Assembly (NCBI GenBank): GCA_016711435.1
Contig: JADJSY010000083.1
Location: 124,001 to 188,000, forward strand
Direction of reading: 5' to 3'
DNA: 64,000 bases
DNA from: Lewinellaceae bacterium
Lineage (GTDB): Bacteria > Bacteroidota > Bacteroidia > Chitinophagales > Saprospiraceae
The notes under the pieces are model-generated. The model worked only from the letters and a program-made list of their open reading frames with translations, did not search any database and was not told the DNA's origin. Within the stretch, counting starts at the first letter, position 1, and every line of letters starts with the position of its first letter. Made by a program: the position numbers and the translations under genes. Positions 8,507-16,386 of the stretch are shown one piece after another.

Positions 8507-9181
8507 GTGAAAACGCCTCCCGAATTTTTTCAACTGGTTTACGATGCCTTTCAAGAGCAGGGCAACCCGGAACGCGCGCAGCAACAGATGCGGTACATGC
8601 GGCATCAGTTTGAATATTTTGGACTGGGCATGCCGCAATGGATGGCGATTACCAAAAAGATACACGCCACAGAAGGTATTCCCGAAGGGGAGGATTTAAA
8701 AGCGCTGACTTTGCTTTGTTTTGAAGATGACCACCGGGAAATGCACTATTTCGCGCTCGAAACCGTGCAAAAAGCGCTCAAAAAACAAGCGCCCGAATTC
8801 ATCTATTTTTTGGAAGCACTCATTTGCACCCGCTCCTGGTGGGATACGGTGGACTGGCTGGCAAAATTAACCGGGCTTCATTTCAAGTCGCATCCGGCGC
8901 TGATTCGTCCGGTTACGGAGCGCTGGATGGACTCCGGCAATATGTGGTTGCAGCGCGTTTCCATGATCTTCCAACTGTCCTATAAAGAAAAAACGGATAC
9001 GGAACTGATGTTCGGTTACATCCGCAGACTGGCGCATTCCAAAGAATTTTTTATCCAGAAAGGGGCCGGCTGGGCATTGCGGCAGTATTCCAAAACCAAC
9101 CCGCAGGCAGTAGTTCATTTTGTGGAGACTACGCAATTGGCTCCCTTGACGAAGCGGGAGGCACTGCGGTTAGTGAAGTAA
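8507..9181 (+). CDS. DNA alkylation repair protein (AlkD-like HEAT-repeat glycosylase)
   Basis: 224 residues, all-helical, starting at a GTG because the next in-frame ATG is 28 codons later. Signature stretches of the AlkD family are RSWWDTVDWLA near residue 110, SGNMWLQRVSMIFQL near 145, and FFIQKGAGWALRQYSKTNP near 185. AlkD-type enzymes excise N3- and N7-alkylated purines without base flipping. The catalytic Asp is probably the one in WWDTVD. The stop codon is the first part of a 37-bp repeat arm. Confidence 0.87.
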   Translation: MKTPPEFFQLVYDAFQEQGNPERAQQQMRYMRHQFEYFGLGMPQWMAITKKIHATEGIPEGEDLKALTLLCFEDDHREMHYFALETVQKALKKQAPEFIYFLEALICTRSWWDTVDWLAKLTGLHFKSHPALIRPVTERWMDSGNMWLQRVSMIFQLSYKEKTDTELMFGYIRRLAHSKEFFIQKGAGWALRQYSKTNPQAVVHFVETTQLAPLTKREALRLVK

Positions 9182-9397
9182 AAAGGCAAGGGGCAAATAT
9201 GAGTCATCCCGGATTTTTGTGGGCTCTTGTATGCGGCAATTTTATTGATGACCTTATTGACAATTGATGTTTTTGATGCAGGGTGGCACCTGCACAAATC
9301 ATCAATGTCAATAAGATCATCAATAAATACGAGTTTGACCTTTTTGTGGCCGTTTTAGGCAAAATCCGGGATGACTCATATTTGCCCCTTGCCTTTT
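9181..9397. repeat. Nested inverted repeat with perfect 37-bp outer arms
   Basis: Outer arms at 9181-9217 and 9361-9397 are perfectly complementary over 37 bp (AAAAGGCAAGGGGC... and its complement) and include GAGTCATCCCGGATTTT. Inner arms at about 9244-9270 and 9300-9326 are nearly complementary (ATTGATGACCTTATTGACA). The element fills the gap between convergent alkD-like and rlmN genes. A related nested element lies at 47641-47848. Confidence 0.85.
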
Positions 9398-9402
9398 GCC
9401 TT

Positions 9403-10473
9403 TTATTTATTCGCCAGCTGCCCGCAAGCCGCATCAATGTCTTTCCCGCGACTCCTGCGAACCGTCACCGTCACCCCTTCCTTCGCCAGATAAGCCACAA
9501 AAAGATTCAGCCGGTTTTCATCCGATTTTTCAAAAGTCGTACCCTCGATCGGGTTGTATTCAATGATATTGACCCGAACAGGGAATCTGCGGCGGCAAAG
9601 TTGCACCAGGCGGGCGGCGTCTTCCAGCGAGTCGTTGAAACGTTCAAAGGCGATGTATTCGTAGGAAATCCGGTTTTTTGTTTTTTCGTAAAAATATTCG
9701 AGCGCCTCCATGAGTGCGGCCAGGTTGTTGCTCTCGTTGATCGGCATGATTTCATTGCGCTTTTTGTCATCAGCGGCATGGAGGCTGAGCGCCAGGTTGG
9801 AGCGGTAGCCATCATCGGCTAATTTCCGGATCATTTTGGCGATACCGGCAGTGCTGACCGTAATTCGCCGGGCGCCCATGCCAAGCCCCAAAGGCGCCGG
9901 GGAAGTAAGCCTTGCGATACTTTCCATGGTATTGGAATAGGTCAGCAAAGGTTCACCCATACCCATGTACACCACATTGGAAAGCGGGCGCCCGAAACTT
10001 TGAATACTTTGCCGGTTTACGCCTGCTACCTGGTCAAAAATTTCCCCGGCTGAAAGGTTGCGTTTGCGCCCCATCCGGCCCGTCGCGCAGAAAGTACAGG
10101 TCAGGCTACAACCCACCTGCGTGCTGACGCATACGGTAAAACGCTCGTCGGCAGGTACGGGAATCAGGACACTTTCGATGCGGTGCCCGTCGTGGGTGAC
10201 CCAGCGGGATTTGATGGTACCATCATCGCTGTGCTGTGTTTTATCTTCAAAAAGGATATGAAAATGGAAGTTTTCCTTGAGTTTCGTCCGCAAATCTTTG
10301 GACAGATTAGACATAGCGTCAAAATCGGTCACGGCTTTCGACCATATCCATTCGTACACCTGTTTGCTGCGAAAACGCGGTTCGCCCCAGGAGGCAAAAA
10401 GCGCCTCCAGTTCAGGCAGGCTCAGGCTGCGGATATCCTGTTTGTCTATCTTTTCTGTCACAGTATGTTCCAT
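9403..10473 (-). CDS. rlmN: 23S rRNA (adenine2503-C2)-methyltransferase / tRNA A37 methyltransferase
   Basis: A radical SAM enzyme of 356 residues, the usual length for RlmN. The [4Fe-4S] motif CxxxCxxC is CSLTCTFC near residue 120, preceded by CVSTQVG. Other family motifs are YMGMGEPL, ITVSTAG and SLHAADD. It methylates C2 of A2503 in 23S rRNA and of A37 in some tRNAs, using a cysteine-linked intermediate. A TACCTTTG -7 box ends 8 nt before the ATG, so the mRNA is probably leaderless or nearly so. Confidence 0.95.
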   Translation of the reverse strand: MEHTVTEKIDKQDIRSLSLPELEALFASWGEPRFRSKQVYEWIWSKAVTDFDAMSNLSKDLRTKLKENFHFHILFEDKTQHSDDGTIKSRWVTHDGHRIESVLIPVPADERFTVCVSTQVGCSLTCTFCATGRMGRKRNLSAGEIFDQVAGVNRQSIQSFGRPLSNVVYMGMGEPLLTYSNTMESIARLTSPAPLGLGMGARRITVSTAGIAKMIRKLADDGYRSNLALSLHAADDKKRNEIMPINESNNLAALMEALEYFYEKTKNRISYEYIAFERFNDSLEDAARLVQLCRRRFPVRVNIIEYNPIEGTTFEKSDENRLNLFVAYLAKEGVTVTVRRSRGKDIDAACGQLANK

Positions 10474-10481
10474 AAGAACTG

Positions 10482-10489
10482 CAAAGGTA
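10482..10489 (-). promoter_or_regulatory. -7 box TACCTTTG directly before rlmN
   Basis: The minus strand reads TACCTTTG, then 8 nt, then ATG. This predicts a 5' leader of only a few bases. Confidence 0.5.
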
Positions 10490-10579
10490 CGCAGTACGGC
10501 GAAACTTTATTTCGTGTAAATGTCCGGGGTGAAACTGTACTTTTAGGCCGTTTTCGCCACCCAGTCCTACTCTATAGCC

Positions 10580-11449
10580 GTGTACGCACTTTTTAAGCCA
10601 CTTCTTTTCCTCTTTTCTCCTGAAAAAGCCCACCGGATAACGGTTTTTCTGCTGGATGCTGCCGCAGCTATTCCACCCGTTCGGTGGCTGCTGCGCCAAT
10701 TGTTTTGCGAAACGGAAGCCGTTTTGAAAAAAAATATCCTGGGCCTTGCATTCCCCAATCCGGTCGGTTTGGCGGCTGGTTTTGACAAAGACGGAAAACA
10801 TATTGAAGGTCTGGCCTGTCTGGGTTTCGGTTTTATCGAAGTCGGAACCGTCACGCCGGTGGCCCAGGCGGGCAATCCACTTCCCCGTTTGTTCCGCTTG
10901 CCTGCTGACCGGGCGCTGATCAACCGCATGGGTTTTAACAACGAAGGCCTGGACGCCCTGGTGGATAGGCTGCGGAAATTGCGCGAAAAAGGCCCCCCTG
11001 ATGGTATTATTATCGGTGGAAATATTGGAAAAAATAAAAACACGCCGAACGAAGCAGCCGAACAGGATTACCTGCTGTGTTTTGAAGCCCTGTTCCCCTG
11101 GGTCGATTATTTTGTTGTCAATGTCAGTTCTCCAAATACGCCCAATTTGCGGGCTTTGCAGGAAAAAGAACCCCTGACCCGGCTGTTGTCGCTGTTGCAG
11201 AAAAAAAACAGGGCACACAACAAGCCCAAACCGATCCTGCTGAAAATTGCGCCCGACCTCGGCGACGAACAATTGGCAGAGGTGGCTGAAATTGTGCGCG
11301 CTACCGGACTTGCGGGCGTTATCGCTACCAATACCACTATTTGCCGGGCACATTTAACGACGCCGGCAAATGAACTGGAAACGTGTGAAGTCAGGGGTTG
11401 TTTCAAAAGTCTAAAGCGAAAAAAAATGTTTTTTCGCGCCGAATTATAG
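10580..11449 (+). CDS. pyrD: Dihydroorotate dehydrogenase (quinone, class 2), 3'-truncated, likely pseudogene
   Basis: The N-terminal two thirds match PyrD class 2: a membrane-associating helix, PNPVGLAAGFDKDGKH, FIEVGTVTPVAQAGNPLPR, NRMGFNN, VVNVSSPNTPNLR, and KIAPDL...GVIATNTTICR. After about residue 262 (ANELET) the sequence departs from the family. The glycine-rich FMN phosphate-binding region and C-terminus, some 80-90 residues, are missing and are not found downstream. The foreign tail begins with GTGTGAAGTCAGGGGTTGTT and contains a 15-bp perfect hairpin, so an insertion followed by deletion is likely. If real, this copy is probably inactive and pyrimidine synthesis would need another dihydroorotate dehydrogenase. 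Confidence 0.82.
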   Translation: MYALFKPLLFLFSPEKAHRITVFLLDAAAAIPPVRWLLRQLFCETEAVLKKNILGLAFPNPVGLAAGFDKDGKHIEGLACLGFGFIEVGTVTPVAQAGNPLPRLFRLPADRALINRMGFNNEGLDALVDRLRKLREKGPPDGIIIGGNIGKNKNTPNEAAEQDYLLCFEALFPWVDYFVVNVSSPNTPNLRALQEKEPLTRLLSLLQKKNRAHNKPKPILLKIAPDLGDEQLAEVAEIVRATGLAGVIATNTTICRAHLTTPANELETCEVRGCFKSLKRKKMFFRAEL

Positions 11450-11505
11450 TTGCTAAAGGCAATGTGAAAATTTGACAACTTTCAAAAAGTTGTCAAATTT
11501 AGCAC
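11386..11505. mobile_element. Possible insertion-sequence or MITE end replacing the pyrD 3' end
   Basis: The pyrD match stops abruptly near 11380. Next come GGGGTTGTTTCAAAAGTC, which resembles insertion-sequence termini by general appearance only; a GCGAAAAAA / TTTTTTCGC hairpin; and a perfect 15-bp stem (11468-11482 with 11486-11500, loop CAA) containing TTTGACAACTTT. No transposase gene is present. The assignment is tentative. Confidence 0.3.
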
Positions 11506-11521
11506 CCGACCAAAACTTTAT

Positions 11522-11650
11522 TTGGTGTCCTTTGGCCAGGCTACCCACTGTTGCCAAAGGCGAAGCGCCCCAAACACGAAACACCAAACACTACACACGG
11601 CCGACCCAAGGCAATGCGCCCCAAACACTAAACACCATACACTAAACACG
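11522..11650. repeat. 'AAACACCAAACACTA' intergenic repeat
   Basis: It contains CTGTTGCCAAAGGCGAAGCG followed by two runs of AAACAC(C/T)AAACAC words, ending at the stop codon of the convergent M28 peptidase gene. It belongs to the same family as 359-595. Confidence 0.75.
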
Positions 11651-11651
11651 C

Positions 11652-12680
11652 TTACAGCACCCCATTATACGTCTGATAAACAAAAGCCGTCATCGTTTGC
11701 CCCACAGCCTTCAGGGTACTTTTGTCGATCACGTTTATATTATCAATATGCCGGTGGTGGTGCCGTCCAAACGGATCATCTCCTTCATTCGGGGTGCTGA
11801 TAATATCGACCATCGGGATACGAGCGCGCTGAACAACAAAGACATGGTCGTCCGTAATACCGGAACGCTCTGTCGGATCGAAATACGTGCCGTAACCGAG
11901 TGAGGCGGCGAGGTTCCATATTTTATCTACCGTTTGAGGCGCCACCTGCATGGAAATACCTTCTTTCATAAATTTAGCGCCCTTGGCGCCCACCATATCG
12001 AGTAGTACGGCGGTGTAAGGCATGTAACCCGGGCGATGCAAATTGGCGGCCCAGTATTGCGAGCCAAGGCACCAGGTTTCGGATGCGCCATCGTCGTCGC
12101 CCTGGTCTTCCACATCAAAAAAAACAATGTCGACCCCTACGTCGAGCGGGTGGGCGGCCAGTGTCCGGGCTATTTCAAGCAAAACGGCTGTTCCGCTGGC
12201 GCCGTCATCTGCGCCGTCAATGGGTTTGTTCTGGTTTTTTTCGTCTTTATCCGCCTGAAAACGGCTATCCCAGTGTGCTGCCAGCAAAATGCGTTTGGGC
12301 ATATCCGGTTTGTACTGGGCAATGATATTGACCGCATTGAAGGTAGTTCCCTTGTAGTGCACGGCTTTAAAGGCCTGTTCTGCAACTGTGAAGCCATGCC
12401 GTTTAAATTCCTTCGTAAACCAGGCAGCACATTTCTGGTGGGCGGCCGTGTTGGGTACCCGTGGGCCGAAATCCACCTGTTTTTGAATAAATAGAAAGGC
12501 GGAATCCGCATTAAAATCAGGCACGGCTACCTGTGGTACCGTTACGGTCGGCGGTGGCGGCGGCGGTGTTTCCTTCCGAAGAGCCGGTAAAAAAGGTTGA
12601 ATCGTAACAAAAACCGTTGAAAGCAGCACTGCTGCAATCAGGATGTAAGCTAAACGGGAGCGGAATGACTTTTTACGCAT
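11652..12680 (-). CDS. M28-family zinc peptidase / glutaminyl-cyclase-like, membrane-anchored or secreted
   Basis: About 342 residues from the ATG at 12680; an upstream in-frame TTG at 12701 is less likely. A hydrophobic segment (roughly residues 11-28) precedes a Pro-rich linker. The M28 fold shows the zinc ligands in order: AAHWDSR, GADDGASG, FFDVEDQGDDDG and a late His in HHHRHIDNINVID. FGPRVPNTAAHQKC is typical of the glutaminyl cyclase-like branch common in Bacteroidota, so it may be either an aminopeptidase or a glutaminyl cyclase. It lies 39 bp downstream of the LptF/G-type gene, probably in the same transcript. Confidence 0.86.
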   Translation of the reverse strand: MRKKSFRSRLAYILIAAVLLSTVFVTIQPFLPALRKETPPPPPPTVTVPQVAVPDFNADSAFLFIQKQVDFGPRVPNTAAHQKCAAWFTKEFKRHGFTVAEQAFKAVHYKGTTFNAVNIIAQYKPDMPKRILLAAHWDSRFQADKDEKNQNKPIDGADDGASGTAVLLEIARTLAAHPLDVGVDIVFFDVEDQGDDDGASETWCLGSQYWAANLHRPGYMPYTAVLLDMVGAKGAKFMKEGISMQVAPQTVDKIWNLAASLGYGTYFDPTERSGITDDHVFVVQRARIPMVDIISTPNEGDDPFGRHHHRHIDNINVIDKSTLKAVGQTMTAFVYQTYNGVL

Positions 12681-12719
12681 GTTTAAATTTATTTTGAGCA
12701 AATGTCTTTTGCCCTTTAC

Positions 12720-13805
12720 TTATTTCTGTGCTCTGCTGACTAACCAGATCGCTATAATGCTGAAGAATATGTTGGGAATCCACATACCGAGGATGACCGG
12801 AACCGTACCGCTGATGGCAAAGGAAACGGCAAATTTGGACAACAGGATAAACGAAGCTCCAATGCCGATGCCCAGCGCCAGGTGCAGGCCCATTCCGCCG
12901 CGTACTTTCCGACCGGCCACAGCCAACCCGATAATGGTCAGGATAATATTGGTAAAAGCATCGGCCGTTCGGCGTTGCATTTCGATTTCGTAACTTCTGT
13001 TGGCGATACCGCGGCTTCGGTCGCGCTCGATGGCGGTCAGCAGTTCGCCGGTTGTCATCGCCTGGTTCTGGTTCTGGTAGTACACAAAATCCTGTGGCGC
13101 CAGGTTGATGGCTGTGTCGAGCGGGGTGTTGTAACGCTTATAACTTTCCCGAAGTCCGTCGAAAGTGCGCACGGAATAATTGTTGAGTTCCCAGCGCTGT
13201 ATATCCGGTTTCCATTTCATGTTATCGGCCTCCAGAATACTCGCAATGCGGTTGTTGACCAGTTTTTCCAAACGCAGTCCGGTACCGGATTGGCTAAGTT
13301 TATTGTACCCCCGGATGTACACTTTCGTATCGGGCGACACCAGAAAATGCACATTGGAGCTGCGACCTTTTTCCTGATCCGTCCAGACGAACGTATTTTC
13401 AAAATATAATTTCCAAACGTTGGTATAGGGAGTGACCACGTGGTTGAGCAAGAGGTGTACGGCAACGACAATGCTGCCGGCAATCATGTATGGGCGCAGC
13501 AAACGGCCAAAACTGACTCCCGCATTCAACACCGACAATATTTCGGAGTTAAACGCCAATCGGGACGTAAAAAAGACGACGCCAATCAGGGTATATAGTG
13601 GCAGTAACAAACCCGCCATGTGGAGTGTGAAGCCTGTGTAATAAGCCAGAATGTCTTTCCAGGTACAGGGCTTTTCAATGATGGATTGCACCTTGTCGCT
13701 GAAATCGATGGCCACGGTTATCAGGGTGCAAATCAGGAGAGAGAAAAGCACCGTAGCCAGGTATTGCCGAATAAAATATTGATCCAGTACCTTGATTTTC
13801 AGCAT
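12720..13805 (-). CDS. LptF/LptG-family permease (lipopolysaccharide export)
   Basis: 361 residues of YjgP/YjgQ family. Three N-terminal membrane helices come first (residues 15-35, 55-78, 100-122), then a periplasmic beta-rich domain (about 125-265), then three C-terminal helices starting at the conserved EMQRRTADAFTNIILTIIGL. Such permeases pair with the LptB ATPase to extract lipopolysaccharide from the inner membrane. FTSRLAFNSEILSVLNAGVS is the coupling-helix region. It is preceded 4 bp away by a GT2 gene and followed by the M28 peptidase, suggesting a three-gene transcript. Confidence 0.9.
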   Translation of the reverse strand: MLKIKVLDQYFIRQYLATVLFSLLICTLITVAIDFSDKVQSIIEKPCTWKDILAYYTGFTLHMAGLLLPLYTLIGVVFFTSRLAFNSEILSVLNAGVSFGRLLRPYMIAGSIVVAVHLLLNHVVTPYTNVWKLYFENTFVWTDQEKGRSSNVHFLVSPDTKVYIRGYNKLSQSGTGLRLEKLVNNRIASILEADNMKWKPDIQRWELNNYSVRTFDGLRESYKRYNTPLDTAINLAPQDFVYYQNQNQAMTTGELLTAIERDRSRGIANRSYEIEMQRRTADAFTNIILTIIGLAVAGRKVRGGMGLHLALGIGIGASFILLSKFAVSFAISGTVPVILGMWIPNIFFSIIAIWLVSRAQK

Positions 13806-13809
13806 GTTG

Positions 13810-14529
13810 TTATTTTGCCCAGAGGTTATATTTCAGGATGCAGTAAATGGCCCGAAACCCGTCTTTTGCGCCGATTTTTTTGCCTTCGGCATAAGAACGG
13901 CCATAGTATGAGATACCAACTTCATAAATCCGTATGGCGGGAATGCGGCTGATTTTGGCGGTTACTTCCGGCTCAAAGCCAAAACGTTTTTCCCGAAGAT
14001 TCAATCCTTTCAGAATATCTGCCTTGAATAATTTGTAGCAGGTTTCCATATCCGTCAGGTTCAGATTGGTAAACATATTGGAAGTAAACGTCAGAAACTT
14101 GTTTCCGATGCTATGCCAGAAAAATAAAATACGGTGCGGCCGACCACCCATGAAGCGGGATCCGTAGACGACATCGGCATAACCATCCAGAATCGAACGC
14201 AACAGGATATTATACTCCGCCGGATCGTATTCCAGATCGGCATCCTGAATGATGATGTATTGCCCTGAAGCATACTGAATACCCGTATGCAAGGCGGCGC
14301 CTTTTCCTTTATTCACTTCGTGTTTTTGATAGCGAATATTGAGTTCCGGATTGGCATCCATATATCGTTTGATGGCGCCTTCCGTATCGTCTTTTGAGCA
14401 GTCGTTGGTAATGATAATTTCTTTCTGTATGCCGCCGATCAATTCCACCCCTTTTATTTTATCGAGGATTCGATGGATGGTTCGCTCTTCGTTGTAGGCG
14501 GGAATAACAATAGACAAAGTGTCAGGCAT
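13810..14529 (-). CDS. Family 2 glycosyltransferase (dolichol-phosphate mannosyltransferase-like)
   Basis: 239 residues, GT-A fold. N-terminal LSIVIPAYNEERTI and ITNDCSKDDTEG bind the nucleotide sugar. IIIQDADLEYDP carries the metal-binding DxD. METCYKLFKADIL near residue 165 is typical of DPM1/DPG-type enzymes. No C-terminal membrane helices are seen, so it is probably a soluble or peripheral enzyme. It is the first gene of the run leading to the LptF/G permease. The sugar and acceptor are unknown. Confidence 0.88.
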   Translation of the reverse strand: MPDTLSIVIPAYNEERTIHRILDKIKGVELIGGIQKEIIITNDCSKDDTEGAIKRYMDANPELNIRYQKHEVNKGKGAALHTGIQYASGQYIIIQDADLEYDPAEYNILLRSILDGYADVVYGSRFMGGRPHRILFFWHSIGNKFLTFTSNMFTNLNLTDMETCYKLFKADILKGLNLREKRFGFEPEVTAKISRIPAIRIYEVGISYYGRSYAEGKKIGAKDGFRAIYCILKYNLWAK

Positions 14530-14534
14530 GGTTA

Positions 14535-14616
14535 AGTAGTTATTCGTTATTAGTTATCGGCTATTTGTGTTGATAATCAATCATTTGCAAATAATTTAGC
14601 CAAAACTAATTTTGCT
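14535..14616 (+). repeat. GTTATTCGTTATTAG repeat with consensus promoter (copy 3)
   Basis: It starts 6 bp upstream of the GT2 start codon and reads away from that gene. It carries TTTG at 14584-14587, exactly 19 bp, then TAATTTTG at 14607-14614: a complete Bacteroidota promoter pointing toward the small gene at 15043. Confidence 0.75.
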
Positions 14617-14659
14617 TGATTACTTATAATTTCAGGTAAAGACAAGAATTGGAGGGTAA

Positions 14660-14925
14660 AGGTACACCGTTTTTGGTGTTTCGTTTTTGGTGTTTGGGGG
14701 CGCATTGCCTTTGGCAACAGTGGGCATGACGGCCATAGAGTAGTTCAGGCGAAGCGGCCCAAACACCAAACACCAAAAACGAACCACCAAAAACGGCCAA
14801 AGGCGCAGCGGCCCAAACACGAAACACCAAACACTAAATACCATACACTAAATACCAAAATGGCCAAGGGCGGAGCGCCCCAAACACCAAACACCACACA
14901 CGAAACACCAAATCTGCGAAATTTG
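14660..14925. repeat. Long 'AAACACCAAACACC' word array
   Basis: The left part has TTTTTGGTGTTTCGTTTTTG and GGGGGCGCATTGCCTTTGGC. The right part has many copies of CAAACACCAAACACC-type words interleaved with CAAAGGCGCAGCGGCCC. This is the longest member of the family and explains most of the 14530-15042 gap; the last 110 bp before 15043 hold no recognised feature. Confidence 0.75.
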
Positions 14926-15042
14926 AAAAGTTTAACTAAAAATTATCCCGGAGGCAGAAACTTAATCGGTTTAACCTACGTTAATTTATTTGTAATCAAC
15001 GAATTAACCCATTCTTAATAATCACACAAACTACTCTGCCCA

Positions 15043-15216
15043 ATGGCTCGTCGTATCTATAAATTCCGCCGCTTATGGCGCAAATCCCCACGTCTTGCAA
15101 TGGCCTATCTTCGTCGTAAAATGACCCGTCAGGCCAAACGCATCATCACAGTCGATGAATGGAATATCAACTGGCTCGGTGAAGAAATGCGGCCGTTCAA
15201 CAGCCTGAGACACTAA
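15043..15216 (+). CDS. Small basic protein of unknown function (57 aa)
   Basis: ATG at 15043, stop TAA at 15214-15216. The protein is strongly basic (MARRIYKFRRLWRKSP..., RRKMTRQAKRI) and ends in a more neutral segment (VDEWNINWLGEEM). I do not recognise the family. Support for a real gene is the codon use, the 20-bp gap to a good intrinsic terminator, the preceding AT-rich leader, and the lack of any overlapping frame. It could bind RNA or ribosomes given its charge, but that is only a guess. Confidence 0.65.
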   Translation: MARRIYKFRRLWRKSPRLAMAYLRRKMTRQAKRIITVDEWNINWLGEEMRPFNSLRH

Positions 15217-15237
15217 CGTAAATGGCAAAGCGCATTC

Positions 15238-15268
15238 AAAAAAACCTTCCTGTCCGGAGGGTTTTTTT
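15238..15268 (+). terminator. Intrinsic terminator after the small basic protein
   Basis: AAAAAACCTTCC, loop TGTCC, then GGAGGG followed by seven T. Confidence 0.75.
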
Positions 15269-15345
15269 ATTTTAATCCAACCACATTGTTCGTTTCGTGT
15301 TAAAACGCTATCCTTGCAATTCTTGCGAACATTGATTCAATAAAC

Positions 15346-16386
15346 ATGAAATACATCTCCCTGCTTTCCCTCCTGTTACTTGTTGCCGCCTGTCAAAAAA
15401 CAGATAAAAAAACGGATGTGGCTCCTGCCGCTGCTAAAACAGGTCTTGTTGTATCTGCTGTAGAAGGTTATACAGTGAAACCCAGCGTTTTAACCGAAAA
15501 CGTCACCACCAGCGGCAGCATTCTGGCTGCTGAAGAAACGGAACTCCACCCCGAATCCTCCGGCCGTGTCGTCCGCCTCAATTTACCGGAAGGGCGCAGC
15601 GTCCGAAAAGGAGAATTGCTGTTGAAAATCTTTGATGAAGATTTGAAATCGCAACTGCGCAAATTAGAAACCCAAATAAAACAGGCGGAAATCACCGAAC
15701 AAAGGCTGGCCGACCTGCTCAAAGTGAAAGGGGTGAGCCAGCAGGAGTACGATCTCGCCGTGCTGCAAACGCAGACCCTGCGCAGCGAGATGGAACTGAC
15801 TAAAATAAATATTGATAAAACAGAGCTGCGGGCGCCTTACGACGGCATCATCGGACTTCGGAATATCAGTCCGGGCGCGTATGTGACGCCTGCTACGGCG
15901 GTGACAGTACTTCGCTCCGCAACGGCGCTCAAGCTGGATTTTTCCGTGCCCGAAAAATACAGCCGGCTGCTGCGAAGCGGACAAACGGTCACTTTTAAGG
16001 TAGAAGGCAGTGCTGCCGACTACACGGCTGTGGTGCAGGCTACGGAACAAAGTATCCAGGCCGACTCCCGCAACCTGCGCGTAAGGGCATTGGTTCGGAA
16101 TGGCAAAGGGCTGCTGCCCGGCTCTTTCGCAGAGGTAAACCTGGCATTGGGCGAAAAACAGAAGGCATTATTGATTCCAAATCAGGCAGTTATACCACAG
16201 GCCCGCGATAAAAAAGTAATTGTAAGCAAAGGTGGCAAAGCACAGTTTGTAACCATAAAAACCGGGGTACGCCAGGCTGGAATGATCGAAATTACAGAAG
16301 GCCTTCAAATTGGCGATACCATTTGTACCACCGGTATTCTCTTTTTACGCCCCGGTTCGGCTGTGACTTTTTCTAAAGTTGACTGA
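15346..16386 (+). CDS. Efflux membrane-fusion (periplasmic adaptor) lipoprotein
   Basis: 346 residues with a lipoprotein signal (LLLLVAAC, Cys near residue 16). A split barrel-sandwich/lipoyl domain is visible as ETELHPESSGRVVRLNLPEG and ELRAPYDGIIGLRNISPG, joined by a coiled-coil hairpin (residues ~100-150). A beta-barrel and membrane-proximal domain follow (LLPGSFAEVNLAL). It overlaps the next gene, an MFS transporter, by one base (TGATG), so translation is probably coupled. Fusion proteins of this AcrA/MdtA type normally serve RND pumps, so pairing with an MFS protein is noteworthy. Confidence 0.88.
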   Translation: MKYISLLSLLLLVAACQKTDKKTDVAPAAAKTGLVVSAVEGYTVKPSVLTENVTTSGSILAAEETELHPESSGRVVRLNLPEGRSVRKGELLLKIFDEDLKSQLRKLETQIKQAEITEQRLADLLKVKGVSQQEYDLAVLQTQTLRSEMELTKINIDKTELRAPYDGIIGLRNISPGAYVTPATAVTVLRSATALKLDFSVPEKYSRLLRSGQTVTFKVEGSAADYTAVVQATEQSIQADSRNLRVRALVRNGKGLLPGSFAEVNLALGEKQKALLIPNQAVIPQARDKKVIVSKGGKAQFVTIKTGVRQAGMIEITEGLQIGDTICTTGILFLRPGSAVTFSKVD

